A stretch of DNA of 64,000 bases from Ailanthus altissimus (taxonomy: Eukaryota; Streptophyta; Magnoliopsida; Sapindales; Simaroubaceae). The position numbers and the translations under genes were made by a program. The notes under the pieces were generated by a model. That model was not told where the DNA came from. It worked only from the letters and a program-made list of their open reading frames with translations, and made no database searches. The stretch is taken from contig OX327712.1 in assembly GCA_946807835.1 (NCBI GenBank), positions 18,370,001 to 18,434,000 of the forward strand, read 5' to 3'. Below, piece by piece: positions 11,871 through 22,190 of the stretch (position 1 is its first letter; every line of letters starts with the position of its first letter).

Positions 11871-12598
11871 AAAATGAACTTGGAAGACACGAAAAGGTGA
11901 CAAACCTGAAGAACCGTTGCCCAGGCAATAACACCGCAACGTTGGGAACAGAAAGTCCAACGCCACAGCACTGGACAACCAGCGCCACAGCATTGACGCA
12001 AGTCCCACTAGTTTCGCAACGCCAGACACTTAGTGCCACAGCGCTCAGGTTTCGAATAGTCCATTTTTAAGTTGGATTATCTTTTCAGAATGAGTTTTAG
12101 ACTCTTAAACATGTGGATTCTTATTCTAACTAGGATTACGGTTTATAGGCACGTTTTAACTACTATATAAACTCTTGTAAATTCTTTAGATTAATCATCA
12201 AGCATTAAGAAAGACTTTAAGAAAAGATAAGAACTCGGTAGACACTAAGTGTTATGTGAGTTAGGGTGGCACCATTGTTTGGATATTCATTGTTCTTGAA
12301 AGAATAAATGTATGCCATTTATAGATTTTTTGAGAGTTTTTTTGTTTTGTTTTCTTGTAAAGTTCTCTAGAAGAGTAATAAAAGAGGTTGTGATATTTTG
12401 ATTTATCGTAGATATAGGCAATTGGTTGAACCACATAATTTAGTTGTGTTATATTTTTATTTTCTACTTTATATTCTTGTTATATTCATTTTTCATCTTA
12501 TAATTTCGTTGTGCAAATGGATTAGGGTTCAAGGTTGATCTTAATTAGGGTTTATTGCTTAACCTAATTTTCTAATAAGAATGGCATTTCCTTCAACA
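11871..12598 (+). repeat. 5' LTR of copia copy 1 (start truncated)
   Basis: Matches 14144-14846 throughout (for example AAGTTGGATT, CTCTTAAACATGTG, TTAATCATCAAGCATTAA). It ends TTCCTTCAACA. The primer-binding site TAGTATCAAAGC, a mutated form of TGGTATCAGAGC, follows at 12602. Confidence 0.75.
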
Positions 12599-12649
12599 AA
12601 CTAGTATCAAAGCTTTAGTTCGATAGTATATTCAAGAGGTATTTAAATT

Positions 12650-13740
12650 ATGACTATAATCAAGCAAGATATTGAGAAATTTAATAAGATGAATGACTTC
12701 AATCTATGGAAGAAAAAGGTTAGGGCTTTATTGGTCAATGAAGGGTTAAACTCAATTTTGGAAAAAATTAGTTCATTAACTAGCAAAGAGAAAAAAACTT
12801 TTAAACTTTGGGAGATGGATTGGGCTATGATTCAGAAAAGGCCTCATAGAACCATAATCCTAGTGATGGGTGACGGTATTAAGGGAGGTGAATGATGAAA
12901 AAAATACTTTAGGTCTATGGAAGAAACTTGAGACTCTATACATGAGAAAATCTTTAGATAATCGACTACTTGTGAAGAAGTTGCACCAACTGACAATGTT
13001 CGAAGGATTTTTATTGAAAGACCACATTAACAAGTTCAATAAGATCATCATAACTCTTGACACTTTAGGGATCAAGACGGAGGTTGAAGATAAGGCTATC
13101 ATCATGTTAAGTTCATTGCCTAAGAGTTATGAGAGCTTTGTGGACACGCTACTTTATGGAAAACTCTTACAATTAATTATGTTAAGGCATCAATAAATTC
13201 AAAAGAATTGACAAAGAAATTTGAATTCGAGAGTAGAGCAGTGTTGCTCGCACAAGGAAAGAAGAACAACTAATTAAAGAGAAAATTCAAAAAGTATTTC
13301 CTTTGTCACAAGGAATGGTATTTTGTAAAGAATTATCCTAAATCAAAAGTAAAGGAAGAAAGTGCAGCAATCGTTAGTCTTGAAAAAGATATCGAAGTTG
13401 TAGAGACATTGGTAGCCTTAAGAGGAAAGTACGCTGGCAATTGGATACTTGATTCTAGGTGTAGTATCCATATATATCTCGACAAATCATTTGTTTACCA
13501 ACTACAAAGCTATAAGAGATAAAGCTTTAATGAGGAATGACATAGCGTGAAGGTTGGTGACATAAGGCTTAGGATGTAGAGTAACTAAGGACTTATGTGG
13601 TGTAAAATACATTTTTAATTTAAGGAGGAACTTAATATCCCTAGAGAAGCTCGATTCAGAAGGTATTTAATTAGAGTAAAACAGAGAAAACTAAGGGTAG
13701 TAAAAGAATCTATAAGGTTAGAGGGTGAGAAACACAATGG
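12650..13740 (+). pseudogene. Copia gag / protease / pre-integrase remnant (copy 1)
   Basis: Open segments 12650-12895 and 12870-13196 are in different frames, showing a frameshift near 12880. They carry the copia gag (UBN2-type) signature: FNKMNDFNLWKKKVRALL, then LYMRKSLDNRLLVKKLHQL, DHINKFNKII and LPKSYESFVDTLLYGK. Beyond 13200 the frame is broken further. A protease-start remnant (near 13440-13500) and a pre-integrase remnant (13610-13740) can be traced in pieces. Nothing functional can be made. Confidence 0.8.
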
Positions 13741-14100
13741 GGGGGCTCTATGTGCATAAGGGAATGGTCGAGGATAGCCTAACAAGAGGTGTTGGGGTAA
13801 TGCAAACTATAAGCGACATCTAAAATATGCTCACCAAAGTGATGAGGGTCGAAAATGAGTGCATCGCATCCATACCCTATGTAAGGAGCACGAATGCCTT
13901 TAGAGACTGAAGTTACAAGCTCAAAAAAAGTTAAGTCTTATTGAAGACTAAACTAGACTTAACTCTAAATGATAGAGTATTTGTGTGGATGGATCTAGAA
14001 GTTTACTTATGAAAAGATTTAAATCAAGAAAGGGTTTATTAGATATAATGATTCAGTAATCTTGTATGGGCAAGAATTATGAGGAATACCAAAGGGAGAG

Positions 14101-14846
14101 TCACATTGAAGTCAAAGACAAGTGGGACGGACGAGGGAAGCACAAAATGAGACTTGAAAAACACGAAAAGGCAACAAAATTGAAGAACTGTTGCCCAGGT
14201 CATAGTACCACGGCGTTGGGAACAGAAAGTTCAGTGCCGCGACGCTGGCTCAGGTTACACTGGAGCCGCAATGGAAAACACTTGGCCCCGCGGTGCCTAA
14301 GTTTGAGGAAGTTTGTTTTTAAGTTGGATTGACTTCTTTGAGGGGGTTTTGAACTCTTAAACATGTGAATTCTTATTCCGACTAGAATTAGAGTTTGTAA
14401 GCACGTTTTAACTATTACATAAGCCCTTATAAACCTTTTAGATTAATCATCAAGCATTAAAAGAGACTCTAAAAGTATAGAAAAATTATGTAGACACTAA
14501 GTGCTGTGTGTGCTATAATGAAACTATTGTTTGGGTATTTATTATTCTTGAAAGAACAAAATTACATCATTCATAGATCCTTTAAAAAAATTTTACTTTG
14601 TTTTCTCGTAAAGTTCTTTAAAAGAGTAATAAGAGAGACCAAAATTTTTTAATTTACTGTGGACATAAATAATTATCTGAATCATATAATTTAGTTGTGT
14701 TGTATTCTTATTTACTTTATATTTTTGTTATATTCTCTTACCATCACATAATTTCACTGTATAAAAAAATTAAAATTTAAAGTTGATCTCAACTAAAATT
14801 CATTACTTAACTTAATTTCTTAAGAAGAACGACGTTTCCTTCGACA
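14101..14846 (+). repeat. 3' LTR of copia copy 1
   Basis: A purine-rich tract (AAAGGGAGAG, 14091-14100) precedes it, as expected of a polypurine tract. It ends TTCCTTCGACA at 14846. A GC-rich patch rich in CGCGGCG-like sequence at 14200-14300 matches the patch of the 5' LTR at 11920-12040. The 88-codon ORF at 14066-14332 lies across this junction and is not a gene. Confidence 0.7.
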
Positions 14847-15750
14847 GAGGAACTTCGCAATAATGTTCGTCTTTAAGCAATATTTGTTTCTACAAGGGAA
14901 GACCGGAAGAGTTAACATTACGGTGACGTGGCAAATCGCTTAATATAAATATTTTTTTTAATCATTCATTCTACTAAATTCAGTGCACTAAATCTAAGGG
15001 TGTTTTTCACCGAGGTAAGTATGTACACCCTCATGACCGTGTGGTCGGGGAGTCGAGCATTAAGGTTGTCAGGGTTTTGTAATAATGAACAAATGATCAG
15101 CTGAATTGTAATAATGATCACCTATATGAAAGTGCAGAAACAAGAGTAAAGAAGAAATGCGGAGAAATATCGGCTGAATTGGTTTTGTATTATTAGTTAG
15201 CTCAATTGATTACAAATGATCAGTGTATATATAGTAATTTGAAGTATGATCTCGTACACTTGCTATTTGATCTGTAAATCTGGCTAATATCATAACAGCT
15301 CTTGTACAAACTTTTGCCTCGAACAGTGTTCACCACTCTAACTGCTTCAACTCTTACCAACTAACTCAGCAACAACTTAACAGATCAATCAACTCTGCAT
15401 CTTGACAGCTCAGCTTCCACATAGCACTCCAACTCACATCAGCACACACTCTAAAAAAAAGATCACCAATACCTTAATGGCTCAACCAGACATTGTCATC
15501 TTAATAAGAACATTATTATATAATGAGTGTAGTAGTACTTAAATGTATAAAGGTAGATGCACATATGTTTGAGCAAGAGAAGGAAAAGCAATGCTAATTT
15601 TATTCATATAAAAGGAAACAATACGACATCAAATTTTCACGGTCAACAGAGATCAAAACCAACAAAATTAACAATAAACAGAGAATTTTAAAGCAAGAAA
15701 ACGAACAAGGAGCTATTACACATTCATAAGGTCGTTTACTTGGTAGGACT
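14847..15750. other. Intergenic region, 3' flank of the NB-ARC gene
   Basis: No gene seen. The last 150 bases, read on the minus strand, are the likely 3' UTR of the NB-ARC-only gene. The 15100-15450 stretch is less AT-rich than its surroundings and may be old repeat DNA. Confidence 0.5.
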
Positions 15751-15751
15751 C

Positions 15752-16867
15752 TTAATTGGGGGCATTCTCTGCATCTAGAATTAGTTGAGCCTTAATTAAC
15801 CCCATCAGTTTTGCGGCTAATGGAAGACCACCGCACTTTCCTTTGAGTTCCTCTTCAGCCTTTTCTTGATCCTTCAATCTTGCTTCAATTTCCTCGATCA
15901 GTTTTTCATTTAACGGATGATCGCGTGATTTTTCGATATCCAGTTTCTCTCTTAGTTCTTTTGAAGTTTGTGATTCAAATTCCTTTATCACGGTCCGAAC
16001 TGAGTCTCTGTATATTGACCAGCAGCTCACTGGGTCCGAAAGAGGCTGAAGCTTGAGCAAGTTTTCCTCTGCAATCATCTTCTTAATTGATTCCTCATTT
16101 CTGCTCGTGACAATCACTGTTCCCCCATATCCTTTTGGCATCAGTTTAAGAATGCGTTTACCCCATTCCTCGCACTGACTTAAGCGAGTTTTCAAGTCCT
16201 TACACCATCCTTCTATGTCCAGAAATTCATCAAGAACAATCAGATACCTCTTGCCAATCAACTGCTGGTGAAGAATATAAATTAGCCCATCAAATCCATG
16301 ATCGTTGATGATTTCTTCTTCAACTCCAAGACGTTCCAGAATTCTTTTAACTGTTTCAACCTCTAAATTATTATCATCACTTTTGGGCCTAGGCATGCAA
16401 ACCTGGATCCTGGGAACGAATTGGCTCATTATATCTGGTTTTTTGAAAATTTTCCGGCACAAGGTTGTTTTTCCAACGCCGGCCATACCTACAACCCCGA
16501 TTTTCTTTAACTGATGATCATCAGCCGGATGCTTGAGCAGATTTTTTTCCATAGATAGCTCTTCGTTGTCAAACCCATAAACCTTACCAATGTTGGATGA
16601 TAGTTTTTCTAACTGAGACATCACCCGGGGATCAATCTTATTTGACAAGCTTGATTCCTCAGTCCCAGTGCCTTGACCCCCATTCTTATTTGATAATGAA
16701 GTATCTTCCCTTGATAGCCCTAAAAGATCACGAAAACGGAGCCAACACTCTTTCAGCGGTGATTTTGCGTCATTTGAGGATGATTTGAGCAACGAAGCTT
16801 CAAATTCTTTGTAAAGTTCTCCGCTGCCAGACTCATATCTTTGACCGTTTTGACTCTCTTTGGCCAT
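15752..16867 (-). CDS. NB-ARC-only P-loop NTPase (At4g19060/At5g45440/At5g45490 type)
   Basis: A 371-residue single-exon ORF. The start ATG is at 16867; the frame stays open for about 30 codons upstream but contains no other ATG before a TAA. Motifs: Walker A GMAGVGKTT (127-135), kinase-2 RYLIVLDEF (207-215, Asp213 with Glu where most NLRs have a second Asp), RNBS-B GGTVIVTSRN (248-257), RNBS-C-like LQPLSDPVSCW (273-283), GLPL as CGGLPLAAK (345-353). It ends 18 residues after GLPL, so winged helix, MHD and LRRs are missing. The N-terminal 120 residues are charged, with one helical part near 16-52 but no TIR or classic CC domain. The length matches the Arabidopsis NB-only proteins (about 350-385 residues, from memory), so this is a complete short protein and not a truncated NLR. 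It probably binds ATP/ADP; pairing with the WHD-LRR protein at 6298-9012 is a hypothesis. Confidence 0.92.
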   Translation of the reverse strand: MAKESQNGQRYESGSGELYKEFEASLLKSSSNDAKSPLKECWLRFRDLLGLSREDTSLSNKNGGQGTGTEESSLSNKIDPRVMSQLEKLSSNIGKVYGFDNEELSMEKNLLKHPADDHQLKKIGVVGMAGVGKTTLCRKIFKKPDIMSQFVPRIQVCMPRPKSDDNNLEVETVKRILERLGVEEEIINDHGFDGLIYILHQQLIGKRYLIVLDEFLDIEGWCKDLKTRLSQCEEWGKRILKLMPKGYGGTVIVTSRNEESIKKMIAEENLLKLQPLSDPVSCWSIYRDSVRTVIKEFESQTSKELREKLDIEKSRDHPLNEKLIEEIEARLKDQEKAEEELKGKCGGLPLAAKLMGLIKAQLILDAENAPN

Positions 16868-17059
16868 TTGAGCTGTCCTTGTGAGGCTTCCGTTAACTTC
16901 TGACCCAGGAAGCAGAGAACTCGGGATTGCCGTCTTTGTCTTGAGACCTTAAAATTTGAAGCCTCTGTATTGAACTTGTGTATGAAGGGTTGGTTAGAGA
17001 TGACAGTAGGTATTATCAGAAATATCCCTACATTTTAAAGAAACAACATTAAAGGACGG

Positions 17060-17073
17060 GGTCAACTGGTCAA
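17060..17073 (-). promoter_or_regulatory. Paired W-boxes upstream of the NB-ARC-only gene
   Basis: GGTCAA occurs at 17060-17065 and 17068-17073, giving two TTGACC W-boxes on the minus strand about 195 bp upstream of the ATG. Closely paired W-boxes are typical WRKY targets. Function not tested. Confidence 0.45.
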
Positions 17074-17243
17074 GTTTGTTCTGCTCCAATACTCCTAATG
17101 TTTTCACATCTATCACCAATGTCCCTAGTCTAATTCTGTTGACGGCAAAAGGACATTTTTGTCATATTCAGCGCCACTTGGTACACCTAATCGAGGTGCT
17201 TTAAACCCAATTTTGTATAAGGTGCTACTAGTAAATATTATCT

Positions 17244-17512
17244 CTCTATGTGTATTAACACTGTCACTCCCTCGCCTTGATACAAATTAAATTTTGATAA
17301 TTGTTTTAATTTTAATTATATTATTACCTTTTCTACTTAATTTAAAAGATAAAAATGCTTTCATGATTATATTTCTTTTGTCGTATAAATAATTAAAATG
17401 TTCTTAAAAGATAAAGGAGTTTTTTTTTAATTAAATAAAGAGGATGATTAAAATTAAAATCATTATCAAAATATAATTTGTATAAATCTTAGAGGTGACA
17501 GTTTTAATATCC
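17244..17512. mobile_element. Palindromic MITE, copy 1
   Basis: The left arm (ATTAACACTGTCACTCC onward, through AATTAAATTTTGATAAT) is repeated in inverted form at the right (ATTATCAAAATATAATTT through GGTGACAGTTTTAATATCCC). The two arms make up nearly the whole 270 bp, so the transcript would fold into one hairpin. A relative lies at 27832-28110. Confidence 0.65.
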
Positions 17513-18185
17513 CATCTCTCTATACATAAAGAGATTTTAACCAGACTTAAATTAAATATTTACATATTGAAAATATTAGCATTAACTATTGAATTAATTG
17601 AGTGGTTAATTTGTAACTAAATACTTTTAATTAGAAGTAAAATAAGAATTTAATTAAGATAATTTAACAATTAGCCTCTCACGTTTATATTCTAGGTGTA
17701 AAATAATATATATATATATATATAAACAGAAAGTAGCACATTATATATAGACCATCAAATTGCCCCAAGAGCACTACTTAATCGCAAGGTTTATGTTTCT
17801 CACATCAAGCTATCAGGATTCAATTCATGGGAGTAAGGGGTAAAACCCATTTGTGCCTGGGTAACCCTTTTTACTTTTAATATATATATATATATAGACC
17901 GCCAAGTTCAACAAGCATGAATAAATTAATAAATTTTTAAATCTTAATAAAATTTATATTATTATTATTATTTTGATTTCAAAGGAAAATTAAGGTTGAA
18001 ATTTTTATTTTAATAAAAAAATATATTGTAACTTTTTTATTACCGTACTGTTTAAACAAGTACAATAAGATCTATATTATTAATAACCTTAAGTTATAGA
18101 ATAAGGTTAAAAGTGAGAATTGTATATATTGAAGATTTAGTGATTTAATATTTTTAAATTAATAAGAATTGAGATGAATATTAAA
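17513..18185. other. AT-rich intergenic sequence
   Basis: No gene. Short (TA)n tracts lie at about 17706-17724 and 17880-17896. The stretch 17760-17880 is less AT-rich and includes a GGATTCAATTC box that could be the B box of an old tRNA-derived SINE; too weak to call. Confidence 0.45.
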
Positions 18186-18971
18186 AATAAAAGTTATAAG
18201 AAGCTTAAAATGTATGGGGTACATATAGAGAAGTTTAAGACGTGTGGGAGTCGAAGACGTGAAGGTAGCAAAAAAAATATGGGAGAAGCTGTCAGGGCTG
18301 ACACCGCAGCTCTCAAGGCTGAACGTCATGGCGCCCAAACCAAAAGCCTAGTGTCGTAGCGCTGGATCTTCAATGCCGCGGGGATAGACACGGATGAAGC
18401 CTAACGCCGCGATGACAGAAGCAATAGAGAGTCCGTTTTGATCCAAATTTCAATTTTTGAGAAGTTTAGGACTTCCAAAATAAGATGACTCTTACTCAAA
18501 CAAAGAATAGGGTTATTAGGCATGAAATAACTTCTATATAAACACTTATAAACCATTTATTTTAGATTAAGCATTAAGAGAGACTTTAAGAGAGGGGAAG
18601 AACTGGGTAGACACAAAATGCTTGTGTGCGCTAGGGTGGAACCGTCGTTTGGGTGTTCATTGCTTATGATAGAGCAAGGGTCACTGAGCATTAGGTCATT
18701 TTTTAGGGTTCTTCAATTGGAATTTTCTTGTAAAATCTCTAGGGAATTAATAAGAGAAGCTAAAATCCTTAAATCCACCGTGGACGTAGGTAATTGGCCA
18801 AACCACGTAAGATTGTGCTGTGATCTTTTTATATTCTGCTTTGGATTCTTGTTATTTTACTTGATAAACAGGTTATTTCGCTTCGCAAAGAGGTTAGTGT
18901 TCTAGGTTGAACTTAAGGTTTTTTGTTTCAACCTAATCTCAAGAGAAAAAATGGTGTTTCCTCCCTCAACA
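18186..18971 (+). repeat. 5' LTR of copia copy 2
   Basis: Pairs with 20682-21497: GAGAAGTTTAAGA(C/T)GTGTGGGA, TTAAGAGAGACT, AGGTCATTTTTTAGGGTTCTTCAATT and others match. It ends CTCCCTCAACA. The exact start is uncertain because no 5-bp target duplication could be found. Confidence 0.7.
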
Positions 18972-19023
18972 AACTGATATCAGAGTTATATATTCAATAA
19001 TACACAATTGGGGTATTTAAACC

Positions 19024-19823
19024 ATGATTGCAATCAAGTAAGAAATAGAGAAGTTCAATGGGATGAATGACTTCAATCTTTGGAGGAAGAATGTTAGGGC
19101 TCTACTAGTGAAGGAATGGCTAGACTCAGCTTTGAAAGAAGCCAGCTCCTCAACTAGCGATGAGACAACAACCTCAAAATTTGGGCAGAAAGATTGGGAC
19201 ACGATTCAGAAAAAGGCTCACAATACTATAATCCTAGCATTGAACGACGAAGTATTAAGGGAAGTTGGTGATGAAGAAACCTCTTTGGGGCTATAGAAGA
19301 TACTCGAGATATTATACATGAAGAAGTCTCTTGCAAATAAACTTCTTGTAAAGAAGAAACTGCATCAGCTAACAATGCAAGAGGGATTTTCATTGAGAGC
19401 CCACATTAACAAGTTCAATAAGATCATCATAAATCTTGAACAACTGGGCATCAAGACTGAGGATGAAGACAATGCTATAATCCTGTTAAGTTCGTAGTCG
19501 AATAGCTATGAGAACTTTGTGGATACGTTGTTGTATAGTAAAGAGTCTTTAATGATGAATGGCGTCAAAACATCATTGAACTCAAAAGAATTGACAAAGA
19601 GATCTGAGTGCAATAGTGGAGAAGCATTGCTTGCACAAGGGAGGAAGAGCAACCAATCAATGATGAGATCCAAGAAGTGTTTCTTTTGTAATAAGGAATG
19701 GCACTTTGTGAAGGATTATCTGAAATCAAAAGGCCAAAAAGGATGGGCTGTAATCGGTACTGAGAGAGATACCGAAGTTATAGACATATTGGTAGCCTCA
19801 AGGGAAAAGTACGCTGGCAAATG
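19024..19823 (+). pseudogene. Copia gag with zinc knuckle and protease start (copy 2)
   Basis: Open segments 19063-19296 and 19519-19824 show FNGMNDFNLWRKNVRALL, the HINKFNKIIINLEQLGIKT block and, near 19675-19715, a zinc knuckle CFFCNKEWHFVKDY whose final cysteine has become tyrosine. Stops interrupt at about 19037, 19294, 19495 and 19821. After the last, a protease-like stretch with cysteine and histidine (SVHMCPDRSMFTNYK) can be read. Confidence 0.8.
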
Positions 19824-20000
19824 AATATTAAATTCGAAGTGCAGCGTCCATATGTGTCCCGACAGATCGATGTTTACCAACTACAAAGCCAAGAGAGGTA
19901 AAACTCTAATAGAAAATGACATGACTTGTGAGATTATGGGAGTCGGTGATATAAGGGTGAAGATATAAGGTAGAGAGAGTAGGGATTTATATGGTGTAGG

Positions 20001-20336
20001 GCGTGTTCTTAAATTGAGGAGGAACTTGATATCCTTAGTCAAGCTCAATGAAGAAAGGTATTCAGTTAAAACGAAAAAAGAAAAATTGAGGGTAGAGAAA
20101 ATACTTATAAGGTTTGAGGGTGAGAAGCACAATAGGGGGCTCTATGTGCTTACTAAGAAAAATGAAAAAAGAAGGGTGTAAGGCATGTTCCTAAATTGAG
20201 GAGGAACTTGATATCATTAGGCAAGCTCAATGAATAAGGATATTCAGTTAAAACGAAAAAAAAAATTGAGGGTAAAGAAAAAACTTATAAGGTTTGAGGG
20301 TGAAAAGCGCAATAAGAGGCTCTATGTGCTTACTAG
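20001..20336 (+). repeat. Tandem duplication in the pre-integrase region of copia copy 2
   Basis: Unit 1 (about 20001-20153) and unit 2 (about 20184-20336) share long stretches such as AAATTGAGGAGGAACTTGAT, TTCAGTTAAAACGAAAAAA and GGCTCTATGTGCTTACTA. They are joined by about 30 bp. Copy 1 has a single unit (13610-13750), so the duplication arose in the copy 2 lineage. Confidence 0.85.
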
Positions 20337-20681
20337 GATGGCCATGAGTGGCCTAACCCGGGGTGTTAGGGTAATGTAGATCACTAGGCGACATCCAAAC
20401 CGTGCTTACCGAGGTGATGAGGGTCGAAAAGAAGTGCAACATATCCATACCTTATGCAAGGTGCACAAATGCCTTTGGAGACCAAAGTCACTAGCTCAGA
20501 AAAAGTTATGTCTTGGTGAAGACTTAACTGGACTTAACTCTAGATGATAGAGTATTGGTACGGATCTGATACCGAAGCCTTCTTATTTGGAAGATTTTGA
20601 ATCAAGGAATGATTTATTAGAGATTTAGTGATTCAACAATTTTGGATGGACAAGAATTAAGATAAATATCAAAGAGGAGAG

Positions 20682-21497
20682 TCACAAAAAGTTTAGAACT
20701 TCTGGGATACGTATGGAGAAGTTTAAGATGTGTGGGACACGAAGGGGGAAGCCAAATAGGACTCGAAGACGCGAAAGAAGCGAAAAAAATGCGGGATGAG
20801 CTACCAAGGCTGAGCTCTGCAGCGCCCAAATCAAAAGCCTAGCGCTGCAGCCTTGGATCCTTAGCGCTGCGATGATGGACGCGATGAAGCCCAGCACTGT
20901 GGTGATGGGCGCTATACATGCGGCACCCAAGGCTGAGCACGCAGTGCCAGAAGCGACAGAGAGTCCATTTTGATCCGAATTTTGAGTTTTTAAAAATTTA
21001 GGACTTTCAAAATAAGAAGACTCTTACTCAAATAAGGAATATGATTACTACACACAAAATAACCTCTATATACATAATTGTAAACCATTTATTTTCGATT
21101 AAACATTAAGAGAGACTCTAAGAAAGGGAAAGAACTGGATAGATACTAAGTGATTGTGTGCGCTAGGGTAAAACTGTCGTTCGGGTATTTATTATTGATA
21201 AAGCAAGAGTTTACTGAGCATTAGGTCCTTTTGAGGGTTCTTCAATTAGATTTTCCTTATAAAATCTTTAGAGAGTTAATAAGAGAGGTTAGGATTCTTG
21301 AATCTATCATAAATATAGGTAATTGACTGAATCACGTAAGTTTTTATTATAATTTTTTTATATTTTAATTTAAATTCTTATTATTTTACTTAATAAATAA
21401 GTTAATTTGTTATACAAAAAAATTAAAATTTTAAATTAAATTTAAAATTTTTTGCTACAATCTAATCTTAAAAGAAAAAAACATATCTCCCTCAATA
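20682..21497 (+). repeat. 3' LTR of copia copy 2
   Basis: Starts after the polypurine tract and ends CTCCCTCAATA. It differs from the 5' LTR by many substitutions, which indicates an old insertion. Confidence 0.7.
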
Positions 21498-21519
21498 GTA
21501 TCTAACACCAACGTGAACA

Positions 21520-22190
21520 AACAGAAAATAGAAATTCACATCAGCGCTTCTCTAGGTAGCTTCCAAATACTATATGCACAGTAGACCCCCGTGACATCGT
21601 TGGAAATCTAGCATTGTGGTTCTGAAAGGGCAGCAATATTACGTATGTCGACTCTCATCGTAGCTGACATCATATTGTCAATTAATACTTGTTTTTCTTT
21701 ATTTATTTGCGATTAGAGAGATCCATCTACGTAATTTCCAGCCGTAAAGAGGATTTCCCTTTTTCAGAATTTTTATGACACGATTATCCGTTCGGCATCT
21801 TTGGGACATGAGCCCACCAACTAAGGGCATGCTTGGCCTCTTCTTCAAACTTTTGGTTTTGGTTTTGGTTTTCTTCCCCCCACCCTACACCAAGTTGGCT
21901 TGGTCCCGCCTCTGGTGATGCACATGATGGTGATCCCACGGATGTCTCTTATCTTCCACAGTCTTTTTCTTTTAAAAAATTGAAGGAGAGTTGGCATTAT
22001 ATAACTCCCATGTCCACATTTTTTTTTATATTAATTTATGCCAATTTGTGTATATTAAATTTGCACATGAGTATATTAATACCATTTTTAGATGCCTTTA
22101 ACTGTAATTGATTTGTCCAAACTCTCTCTAGTACTCACAATTTAGATCTTCTGTAATACTTGGATCACAAGTTTACTATCTGTGTTAATT
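21520..22190 (+). repeat. Duplicated non-coding segment, copy A
   Basis: Aligns by eye with 23495-24190 plus 25376-25640. Shared anchors are CAGAAAATAGAAATTCACAT, GCTTCCAAA, GACATCGTTG, AAGGGCATGCTT, TAACTCCCATGTCCACATTT, AAATTTGCACA and CTTTAACTGTAATTGATTTG. It resembles a decayed gene leader (see findings). The 92-codon ORF inside it (21833-22111) has no ATG at its start, resembles nothing and is not called. Confidence 0.6.

Larger units (their letters stand above)
11871..14846 (+). mobile_element. Non-autonomous Ty1/copia retrotransposon, copy 1
   Basis: Two direct LTRs (11871-12598 and about 14101-14846) flank a 1.5 kb interior. After the 5' LTR comes a degenerate initiator-Met-tRNA primer site, then copia gag, a protease remnant and a GAG-pre-integrase remnant. 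It then passes directly into a 3' untranslated region: integrase, reverse transcriptase and RNase H are absent. The 5' LTR lacks its first 40 bp or so, where the neighbouring LTR (ending at 11862) abuts. LTRs differ at many positions, so the insertion is old. It cannot move without proteins supplied in trans. Confidence 0.8.
18186..21497 (+). mobile_element. Non-autonomous Ty1/copia retrotransposon, copy 2
   Basis: Two direct LTRs (about 18186-18971 and 20682-21497) flank gag, a protease start and the pre-integrase region. These are followed directly by the same 3' untranslated sequence as in copy 1, with no integrase, reverse transcriptase or RNase H. A primer site close to TGGTATCAGAGC (TGATATCAGAGTT) follows the 5' LTR at 18975. 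A polypurine tract AAAGAGGAGAG lies at 20671-20681 before the 3' LTR. The gag reading frame has few stops, so this copy is less decayed than copy 1. LTR regions near 18290-18400 and 20800-20950 are rich in CG-containing words. Confidence 0.82.

Noticed and set aside
14066..14332. 88-codon ORF
   Set aside because: Spans the polypurine tract and 3' LTR of copia copy 1; not a gene.
15752..16867. The NB-only gene as a truncated pseudogene of a full NLR
   Set aside because: No WHD or LRR remnant follows the stop, the frame is unbroken, and its length fits known plant NB-only proteins.
20001..20336. CRISPR-like direct repeats
   Set aside because: Only two units, in a plant retrotransposon; CRISPR arrays do not occur in plant nuclear DNA.
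21833..22111. 92-codon ORF rich in FWF and Pro
   Set aside because: No ATG at its start, no family resemblance, and the frame is not kept in the duplicate at 25.4 kb.
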